Shown here: in pieces, positions 57,267 through 64,000 of the stretch
Position numbering within the stretch: position 1 is the first letter of the stretch
How the letters are laid out: every line of letters begins with the position of its first letter
Assembly: GCA_004297625.1 (NCBI GenBank)
Contig: SCTY01000026.1
Location: forward strand, 124,001-188,000
Origin: Betaproteobacteria bacterium
GTDB taxonomy: Bacteria; Pseudomonadota; Gammaproteobacteria; Burkholderiales; SG8-39
Reading direction: 5' to 3'
DNA: 64,000 nucleotides
The notes under the pieces: generated by a model
Database searches by the model: none
Told to the model about the DNA's origin: nothing
Seen by the model: the letters and a program-made list of their open reading frames with translations, nothing else
Translations under genes and position numbers: made by a program

Positions 57267-58076
57267 TTATTTCTTGGCGCGCTTCTCCAGGTCGAGGAGC
57301 CGCTTCTTGCGGGAAAGACCCCAGGCGTAGCCGCCGAGGCCGCCGTCGGTGCGTACCGCGCGGTGGCACGGTACGGCGAGGGCGACCGGGTTGGCACCGC
57401 ACGCGCTGCCAACCGCGCGCACGGCGTCGGGCGCGCCGACCGCGCGCGCGATTTCCTTGTAGGTGCGCGTCTCGCCGCGCGGGATACGGCGCAACTCTTC
57501 CCAGACGCGGCACTGGAAAACCGTGCCGCGAATGTCGAGGGGCACCTGGGCGAGGCCGCCTTCGCCCGAGAGGAAGCGAAGCACGGCTTTCCTCAGCGGC
57601 GGATCGTCCTTTTCGGATATCTGCGCCTCGCTGAATTCTTCGGCCAGAAGGCGCTCAAGCGTGGACGCATCGCTGCCGAGCTTCACCGAGCACAGGCCTT
57701 TGGCGGTAGTGGCGACGAGCACTGTGCCGAGCGGCGTGGGAAAGCAGCAGAACGAAATGCGCTGTCCCTTCCCTTTGGCGCGGTAGTCGCTCGCCTTCAT
57801 GCCGAGGCGCGGGTTTTCATAGAACCGCGAGACCGAGCCGTAGCCCGCCTCGAAGACCGCTTGCGTCACCCGGCTTCCGTTTTGCAGGGAGGCTTTTACG
57901 GACTCCACGCGCTGCGCGTCCTGATAGGCGCGCGGCGTGATGCCGAACGCTTGCTTGAAGCGCCGCTGCAGGTGGAAGGGGCTTGCGCCGACCGCGCCGG
58001 CGAGCTCCTCGAGCGTCACGCGCTCGCCGCGCCGCTCGTCGAGATAGGTTTTTGCCTTTTCCAATACCGCGTTCAT
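57267..58076 (-). CDS. Ada-like protein: AraC HTH fused to O6-alkylguanine-DNA methyltransferase
   Basis: 269-residue protein: AraC-type helix-turn-helix (about 5-98, LEELAGAVGASPFHLQRRFK) joined to a methyltransferase domain (about 108-265) with the acceptor Cys237 in AVPCHRAVRTDGGLGGYAWG. The N-terminal Cys4-zinc methylphosphotriester domain of E. coli Ada is absent. It should repair O6-methylguanine; loss of the sensor domain makes classical Ada-style induction unlikely. Confidence 0.9.
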   Translation of the reverse strand: MNAVLEKAKTYLDERRGERVTLEELAGAVGASPFHLQRRFKQAFGITPRAYQDAQRVESVKASLQNGSRVTQAVFEAGYGSVSRFYENPRLGMKASDYRAKGKGQRISFCCFPTPLGTVLVATTAKGLCSVKLGSDASTLERLLAEEFSEAQISEKDDPPLRKAVLRFLSGEGGLAQVPLDIRGTVFQCRVWEELRRIPRGETRTYKEIARAVGAPDAVRAVGSACGANPVALAVPCHRAVRTDGGLGGYAWGLSRKKRLLDLEKRAKK

Positions 58077-58125
58077 GGGGCCAATTTACGGCCTTTCCGG
58101 GGGCGGGGCTATCCGGTTCTTGCGC

Positions 58126-59382
58126 TTACTTCGGCCGCTTGTCGACCACGCGCTTCGCCTTGCCGATGGAGCGCTCGACGGCGCCGATGCGCACGTCCGC
58201 GCTGATACCGATGTAGGACTTGATGCGGTGCTTGAGCGCCGCGGCGCCGCGCTCGCCGCCCTCGACGATGACGCTCAGGTGATCGAGCGGCCCGTCCTTG
58301 GTGATCTCGAGGAAATAATGCGCGCTCAAGCCCGGCTGCTTGAGGATCAGCTCTTCGATCTGCGACGGAAAGACGTTCACGCCGCGGATGATGATCATGT
58401 CGTCGGAGCGGCCGGTCACCTTCTCCATGCGGCGCATCGTGCGCGCGCTGCCCGGAAGGAGCCGCGTGAGATCGCGCGTACGGTAGCGGATGACGGGAAG
58501 CGCCTCCTTGGTGAGCGAGGTGAACACCAGCTCGCCCTTCTCGCCGTCGGGCAGCACGCTTCCGGTGTCCGGGTCGATCACCTCGGGGTAGAAATGGTCT
58601 TCCCAGATCGTGAGGCCGTCCTTCGTCTCGACGCATTCCTGCGCGACGCCAGGGCCGATGACTTCGGAAAGACCGTAAAGATCGATCGCGTTGAGCGACA
58701 GGCGCTTTTCGATGAGCCCGCGCATCTCGTTGGTCCATGGCTCGGCGCCGAAGACGCCCACGCGCAGCGAGGTCTTCTTCGGATCGACGCCCTGGCGCTC
58801 CATCTCGTCGGCGATCGCCAGCATGTAGCTCGGCGTCACCATGATGATCTCGGGCTTGAAATCCTGGATGAGCTGCACCTGGCGCTCGGTCATGCCGCCG
58901 CCGAGCGGGATCACCGCGAGGCCGAGGCGCTCGGCGCCGTAGTGCGCGCCCAGCCCGCCCGTGAAGAGCCCGTAGCCATAGGCGACATGCACCTTGTCGC
59001 CCGGGCGCGCGCCGGCGGCGCGGATCGAGCGCGCCATGACGTGCGACCAGGTGTCGATGTCCTTCGCCGTATAGCCGACGACGGTGGGCTTGCCGGTGGT
59101 CCCCGACGAGGCGTGGATGCGCACGATCCGGTCCATCGGCACCGCGAACATGCCGTAGGGATAGTTTTCTCGCAGATCCGCCTTCGTGGTGAAGGGAAAG
59201 CGCGCGAGATCCTCGAGCGCGCGGCAGTCCCCGGGCTTCACGCCCGCGGCGTCGAACTTCTTGCGGTAATGCGGGACGTTGTCGTAGGCGTGCTGCAACG
59301 TCCATTGCAGCCGCTCGAGCTGCAGCTTCCTCAGCTCCGAAACCGGCGCCTTTTCGATCGGCTCGAGGGGAAACGCGTTCAT
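58126..59382 (-). CDS. paaK: Phenylacetate-CoA ligase
   Basis: 418-residue AMP-forming ligase that activates phenylacetate (or a related aryl acid) with CoA. P-loop HASSGTTGKPTVVGY (from residue 90), YGLSEVIGPGVAQEC and the late GRSDDMIIIRGVNVFPSQIE. Start at 59382 (MNAFPLEPIEKAP) overlaps paaI by ATGA; the longer frame is antisense low-complexity. Operon paaG-paaI-paaK on the minus strand. Confidence 0.94.
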   Translation of the reverse strand: MNAFPLEPIEKAPVSELRKLQLERLQWTLQHAYDNVPHYRKKFDAAGVKPGDCRALEDLARFPFTTKADLRENYPYGMFAVPMDRIVRIHASSGTTGKPTVVGYTAKDIDTWSHVMARSIRAAGARPGDKVHVAYGYGLFTGGLGAHYGAERLGLAVIPLGGGMTERQVQLIQDFKPEIIMVTPSYMLAIADEMERQGVDPKKTSLRVGVFGAEPWTNEMRGLIEKRLSLNAIDLYGLSEVIGPGVAQECVETKDGLTIWEDHFYPEVIDPDTGSVLPDGEKGELVFTSLTKEALPVIRYRTRDLTRLLPGSARTMRRMEKVTGRSDDMIIIRGVNVFPSQIEELILKQPGLSAHYFLEITKDGPLDHLSVIVEGGERGAAALKHRIKSYIGISADVRIGAVERSIGKAKRVVDKRPK

Positions 59383-59789
59383 AGCCAGGTTCCTTTCACG
59401 GTGGCCGATTTGCCGCGGAAAAGCGCGACGGTATCGCCGTTCTGGTTCACGACCCGCACGTCGTAAATCCCGTGCCGGCCTTTTCGTTCCACTTCGGTCG
59501 CTACGGCGGTCAGCTCGTCGTCGAGATGCGCGGGCGCGAGGAAATCGATCGAGCAGCTCGCGGCAAGCGAATGCTGGTTGTGCGTGTTGGAGGCGACGCC
59601 GAAAGTCGAGTCGGCAAGCGTGAAGATGAGCCCGCCGTGGCATACGTTCTGGCCGTTCACCATGTTCTTCGTGACGCGCATGGAGGCGCGCGCGAAGCCC
59701 AGGCGGATCTCCTCGAGCTTCATGCCGAGCGCGCGCGTGGCGGCGTCGCCGCGCAGCATCAAGTCGGCGATCTTGCGCACGTCGGTCAT
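59379..59789 (-). CDS. paaI: Hydroxyphenylacetyl-CoA thioesterase PaaI
   Basis: 136-residue hot-dog thioesterase. NGQNVCHGGLIFTLADSTFG has the HGG oxyanion region and catalytic Asp60. In the Paa pathway it rescues CoA from dead-end intermediates. Overlaps paaG and paaK by 4 bp each. Confidence 0.93.
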   Translation of the reverse strand: MTDVRKIADLMLRGDAATRALGMKLEEIRLGFARASMRVTKNMVNGQNVCHGGLIFTLADSTFGVASNTHNQHSLAASCSIDFLAPAHLDDELTAVATEVERKGRHGIYDVRVVNQNGDTVALFRGKSATVKGTWL

Positions 59790-60571
59790 TTGCCCTTGTA
59801 CGCGGGCTTGCGCTTCTCCATGAACGCGCTCACCGCTTCGCGGTAGTCCTCGGAAAAGCCGGCTTCGCGCTGCAGGTCGCGCTCGAGATCGAGCTGCGCG
59901 TCGAGCGAATTGCCGGCCGAGGCATTGAGCGCTTTCTTCAGCAGCCCGTAGCCCTTTGTCGGGCCGGTGGCGAGTCTCCTCGCGAGCGCGGTCGCCTCGG
60001 CGGCTAGGCGATCGTCGTCGACGGCCTTCCAGAGGAGCCCCCAGCGTTCGGCGTCCTCGGCGGAAAGCTTTTCGCCGAGCAGCGCGAGCCCCATGGCGCG
60101 CGCGCGGCCGACGAGCCGCGGCAGGATCCAGGTGCCGCCCGAATCGGGCACCAGGCCGAGGTTCGCGAAGGACTGGATGAAGCTCGCCGAGCGCGCGGCA
60201 AGCACGATGTCGCCGGCGAGCGCGATATTGGCGCCCGACCCGGCGGCGACGCCGTTCACGGCGCAGACGATCGGCTTGCGCAGCTCGTGCATGCGCCGCA
60301 CCAGCGGGTTGTAGTGCGAGCCGAGCGATACCGAGAGATCGATCGGCGTATCCTCGGCCGCCTGCTTGCGCTCGCCGAGGTCCTGCCCCGCGCAGAATCC
60401 GCGCCCCGCGCCGGTAAGAAGCACGGCGCGCACCGCTGCTTCGTCGCGTGCGCGCCCGAGCGCCTCGCGCAGCAGCTGGTGCATTTCGAGATTGAGGGCA
60501 TTCAGCTTTTCCGGGCGGTTGAGCGTCACGCTGAGGACGCCCTCTTCGAGCGAAACGAGGATCGAGGCCAT
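59786..60571 (-). CDS. paaG: Enoyl-CoA hydratase/isomerase, PaaG-like
   Basis: 261-residue crotonase. [10 protein letters not shown] and [22 protein letters not shown] with [21 protein letters not shown] (Asp in the isomerase position) match PaaG, 1,2-epoxyphenylacetyl-CoA isomerase. First gene of the minus-strand paa operon; 42 bp from divergent paaY. The ring epoxidase paaABCDE is not in the window. Confidence 0.9.
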   Translation of the reverse strand: MASILVSLEEGVLSVTLNRPEKLNALNLEMHQLLREALGRARDEAAVRAVLLTGAGRGFCAGQDLGERKQAAEDTPIDLSVSLGSHYNPLVRRMHELRKPIVCAVNGVAAGSGANIALAGDIVLAARSASFIQSFANLGLVPDSGGTWILPRLVGRARAMGLALLGEKLSAEDAERWGLLWKAVDDDRLAAEATALARRLATGPTKGYGLLKKALNASAGNSLDAQLDLERDLQREAGFSEDYREAVSAFMEKRKPAYKGK

Positions 60572-60613
60572 GCGAAGAGCTTAGGGTCCGGCGGGAAAAG
60601 CTACAATCCCCTC

Positions 60614-61222
60614 ATGCCCAAAGTCTATTCCATCGACGGCATCACGCCCGTCGTCGACCCGGGCGCGTTCGTGCACCCGAGCGCCGTGCTGATCGGCGAC
60701 GTGATCGTGGGCGCGCGCGCCTACATCGGCCCGTGCGCCTGCCTGCGCGGCGATTTCGGCCGCATCGTCGTGGAGGAGGGCGCGAGCGTCCAGGACACCT
60801 GCGTCGTGCACGGTTTTCCCACGAAGGACACGGTGGTCGGCGCGCAAGCCACCGTCGGGCACGGCGCCGTGCTGCACGGCTGCGTGCTCCGCCGCGGCGC
60901 GCTCATCGGCATGAACGCGGTGGTGAACGACAACGCCGAGGTGGGCGAAGACGCGATGGTGGCCGCGCTGGCGTTCGTCAAGGCGGAGGCGTGCATTCCG
61001 GCGCGCACGCTGGTCGCGGGCGCGCCGGCGCGCGTGCTGCGCGATCTGACTGCCCGGGAGCTCGCCTGGAAGGCGGAGAACATGCAGCTTTACCAGGCGC
61101 TCGCGGTGCGCAGCGCAAGCACGATGAAGGAAGTCGAGGCGCTGAAGGCGCCCGAGCCCGGCCGCGCACGCTTCGATTCCTCCGCCATTCCGCACTCCGA
61201 GATGAAGAAACGACATGCCTGA
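60614..61222 (+). CDS. paaY: Gamma-carbonic-anhydrase-fold thioesterase PaaY
   Basis: 202-residue left-handed beta-helix hexapeptide protein ([40 protein letters not shown]) with three metal-binding His. Opening [20 protein letters not shown] is typical of PaaY. The C-terminal helix is followed by a basic tail that overlaps the next gene by 8 bp. Confidence 0.9.
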   Translation: MPKVYSIDGITPVVDPGAFVHPSAVLIGDVIVGARAYIGPCACLRGDFGRIVVEEGASVQDTCVVHGFPTKDTVVGAQATVGHGAVLHGCVLRRGALIGMNAVVNDNAEVGEDAMVAALAFVKAEACIPARTLVAGAPARVLRDLTARELAWKAENMQLYQALAVRSASTMKEVEALKAPEPGRARFDSSAIPHSEMKKRHA

Positions 61223-61743
61223 TACCGCGCTTCTGATCATCGACATCCAGAACGATTACTTTCCGGGCGGCACGATGGAGGTCGAAGGCGCCGGCGCGGC
61301 CGGCGCAAAGGCCGGCGAGGCGATCCGGCGGTTCCGGGAAAGAAAGCTGCCGGTGATCCACGTGCGGCATCTGTCGGTGCGCCCGGGCGCCACGTTCTTC
61401 ATTCCCGGGACGCGCGGCGCCGAAATCCATCCCCTGGCGCAGCCGCTTCCCGGCGAGACCCTCGTGGAGAAGAATTTTCCGAACAGCTTTCGCGCCACGC
61501 CGCTCGAGAAGCTCCTCAAGGACGCCGGTATCCGGAACCTGGTCGTCGCCGGCATGATGACGCACATGTGCGTCGACGCCACCGTGCGCCAGGCGGCCGA
61601 TCTCGGCTACAAGGTCACGCTCCTCGGCGATGCGTGCGCGACGCGGGCGCAGAGTTTCGAAGGCGAGAAGGTCGCCGCGCGTCAAGTGCACGCGGCGTTT
61701 CTCGCTGCCCTCAACGGCATTTACGCAAAGGTCATCCACAGCC

Positions 61744-61754
<11 letters not shown>
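61215..61754 (+). CDS. Isochorismatase-like cysteine hydrolase
   Basis: 179-residue hydrolase with triad Asp10 ([11 protein letters not shown]), Lys86 (VEKNFPNSF) and Cys119 ([15 protein letters not shown]). Family includes nicotinamidases, ureidoacrylate and N-carbamoyl hydrolases; substrate not clear. Placed between paaY and a crotonase, overlapping both. Confidence 0.88.
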
Positions 61755-62520
<766 letters not shown>

Positions 62521-62534
62521 CGACGCCGGTTTTC

Positions 62535-62653
62535 TTGCCGGCCCCCTGTTAAGGGGGCCGTGAGCCGAAGGCGAGCGGGGGGTTGCTTTTAATTTCTTAA
62601 AGCAACCCCCCGCTCGCAGAAAACGCTCGCTTCCCCCCTTAACAGGGGGGGCA
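62535..62653. repeat. Nested ~119-bp palindrome
   Basis: Inner stem of 19 bp (62571-62589 with 62599-62617, 9-nt loop) and outer stem of 16 bp (62542-62557 with 62634-62649), each outer arm itself a CCCCC-TTAA-type palindrome. The region between stems is imperfectly paired. It fills most of the 185-bp gap after the hydratase gene. No protein gene inside. MITE- or REP-like; origin unknown. Confidence 0.85.
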
Positions 62654-62705
62654 AACAACCATAAACAAGACCGCGCTCACTCTGCTTGCAGCCCACATCG
62701 CCTCG

Positions 62706-63866
62706 ATGCTGGGCTTCTCGACTTATGCCGCGCTGCTGCCCGAGCTGCGCGACCTGTGGGGGCTCAGCAACGCTCAGGCCGGCGTCGTCGGCGGCATGTT
62801 CTTCGCCGGCTATGTCGCCACGGTGTCGTTCTGGAGCGCGCTCACCGACCGCGTCGACGCCCGTTACGTCTATCTCGCGGGCAGCCTGCTCGCTTCGGCG
62901 GCGAGCGCGGGCTTTGCGCTTGCGGCTTCGGGTTTTTTCACGGCAATCCTGTTCCAGGTGATTTACGGCGTCGGCGTCGCCGCCACCTACATGCCGGGCC
63001 TGCGCATGCTTTCGGACCGGATCTCGGGCCCCTTCCAGAGCCGCTACATCGCCTTCTACACCTCGTTCTTCGGGATCGGCATTGCGCTCTCGCTCGCCCT
63101 GGCGGGCTTCATCGCCCTGCGCCAGGGATGGGCCGCGGCGTTCCTGTGGTCCGCGCTCGGGCCGCTCGCCGCGGGTCTTGGCGTGTATCTCATGATCGAG
63201 CCTTTCCGCTCCGCCACGAAGAAAGCCGTTTCGCTGAAAGCCCTTTTCCCGCTTTCGGAGTGGCGGCGCGTGCTCGCCGACCGCGCGAGCACGGGCTACA
63301 TGCTCGGCTACACCGCGCACTGCCTCGAGCTCTTCGGCTCGCGCGCCTGGGTGGTGGCGTTTCTCGGCTTTTCCTCGACGCTCCATACGAGCGCCACCTT
63401 TCCGTGGAACGCGCCGGCGATGGCTGCGGCGGTGAGCCTCATGGCCGTGCCTGCCTCGATCGTCGGCAACGAGATCGCGCTTCACATGGGACGCCGGCGC
63501 TGGATCGCCATTGCGATGGCGGGCTCGGGAACGGGCGGGATCGTGCTTGCTCTCGGGGCGCCGTTGCACTGGGCGCTGGTGCTTGGCTTGCTCGTCGTCT
63601 ACTCCATGCTCGTCATGGCCGAATCGGCGACGCTCACCGCGGGCCTCGTCGCCGCGGCGCCGAGCGATTTGCGCGGCGCCGCGCTCGGGCTTTATTCGCT
63701 CGCCGGCTTCGGCGGCGGCATGCTGGGGCCGATCGTGTTCGGCGCGGCGCTCGACGTCGCCGGCGGCGCGCGCAGCCAGCTCGCCTGGGTAGTGGCCTAT
63801 GCCGCGATAGGGGCCGGCTGCCTCGCCGCCCCGCTAGTGGTTAGAATGAATAAAACGCCAAGGTAG
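62706..63866 (+). CDS. MFS transporter (start uncertain)
   Basis: At least 386 residues with about 12 helices and an MFS loop motif (ALTDRVDARYV) after helix 2. ATG 62706 starts in the middle of helix 1: the frame upstream still encodes hydrophobic LTLLAAHIAS from about 62661, but offers only ATA or CTG (62682) as starts. The palindrome ends just before this point. SD-like G run at 62645-62651. Substrate unknown; neighbours suggest an aromatic or fatty acid. Confidence 0.82.
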   Translation: MLGFSTYAALLPELRDLWGLSNAQAGVVGGMFFAGYVATVSFWSALTDRVDARYVYLAGSLLASAASAGFALAASGFFTAILFQVIYGVGVAATYMPGLRMLSDRISGPFQSRYIAFYTSFFGIGIALSLALAGFIALRQGWAAAFLWSALGPLAAGLGVYLMIEPFRSATKKAVSLKALFPLSEWRRVLADRASTGYMLGYTAHCLELFGSRAWVVAFLGFSSTLHTSATFPWNAPAMAAAVSLMAVPASIVGNEIALHMGRRRWIAIAMAGSGTGGIVLALGAPLHWALVLGLLVVYSMLVMAESATLTAGLVAAAPSDLRGAALGLYSLAGFGGGMLGPIVFGAALDVAGGARSQLAWVVAYAAIGAGCLAAPLVVRMNKTPR

Positions 63867-63874
63867 GAGAGGAC

Positions 63875-64000
63875 ATGGAACGCATCTGGCTCAAGAGCTA
63901 CCCACGCGGCGTTCCGGCCGACATCGACCCGAACGAATTCCAGTCGCTGGTCGAGCTTTTCGAGACGAGCGTGAAGAAGTACGGCGATCGTCCCGCCTAC
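63875..64000 (+). CDS. Long-chain acyl-CoA ligase, FadD-like (partial)
   Basis: First 42 residues only: MERIWLKSYPRGVPADIDPN and LVELFETSVKKYGDRPAY, the usual opening of FadD-type ligases. SD AGGAGAGG precedes the ATG, 8 bp after the MFS gene. The gene runs off the window. Confidence 0.88.
   Translation, partial: MERIWLKSYPRGVPADIDPNEFQSLVELFETSVKKYGDRPAY

Noticed and set aside
62535..62653. Repeats before the MFS gene as a CRISPR remnant
   Set aside because: They are one nested inverted repeat, not direct repeats with spacers, and no cas gene is present.

Overview
The window reads as a GC-rich chromosomal segment of a Betaproteobacterium (Burkholderiales/Nitrosomonadales type; species not determinable by eye). 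The gene orders mla-ibaG-murA-hisGDCBHAFIE-hinT-tatABC, htrA / petABC-sspA-sspB and kdsD-kdsC-lptC-lptA-lptB are the usual housekeeping arrangements of that group, and many genes are coupled by 4-base ATGA/GTGA overlaps. No prophage, IS transposase, CRISPR array or rRNA was seen.

Layout. (1) 1-5030: minus-strand Kdo/LPS-export genes kdsD-kdsC-lptC-lptA-lptB (lptB cut by the window edge) and a divergent Kef-type K+/H+ antiporter. (2) 5034-23757: a long, mostly minus-strand MSHA-type (type IVa-like) pilus locus. It holds mshL secretin, mshE/GspE, mshG/GspF, mshI/J/K/N/M-like assembly genes, two class-III pilin-like proteins and one large PilX-like protein. An ABC-2 exporter is split between the two ends, a sigma54 activator (receiver-AAA-Fis HTH) sits inside the operon, and an opposite-strand membrane histidine kinase sits inside the locus. 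A good -24/-12 sigma54 site precedes the distal pilin gene. I infer a self-contained, sigma54-regulated pilus system. (3) 23775-29520: mlaFEDACB phospholipid-transport operon, an ABC-2 pair (ATPase probably starting at CTG) and ibaG. (4) 29513-39043: murA, complete his operon interrupted by a palindromic repeat, hinT and tatABC with a hairpin terminator between tatA and tatB. (5) 39099-44289: HtrA-family protease, cytochrome bc1 genes (the Rieske protein has a twin-arginine signal), sspAB, tRNA-Thr(UGU) and a 43-codon lipoprotein gene. (6) 44286-45458: AT-richer higBA toxin-antitoxin module with a palindromic operator, then cspA. (7) 45614-48803: an Lrp/AsnC regulator divergent from a stand-alone homodimeric 2-oxoacid dehydrogenase E1. 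(8) 48738-54271: minus-strand operon moxR-DUF58-transglutaminase-cofD-small secreted protein; cofD points to coenzyme F420 chemistry. (9) 54293-64000: EamA exporter, FadH-like reductase, Ada/Ogt-like protein, phenylacetate/acyl-CoA genes (paaK, paaI, paaG, paaY, isochorismatase-like, paaF-like), an MFS transporter and the start of a fadD-like ligase.

Two kinds of unclassified repeat stand out. Three palindromes share a GGGACAGACC core: one between hisF and hisI, one directly upstream of the fadH-like gene, and one translated in frame inside that gene. A separate, about 119-bp nested palindrome sits immediately before the MFS gene, whose start codon appears disturbed.

All calls rest on reading the sequence and remembered family features; no database search was run.
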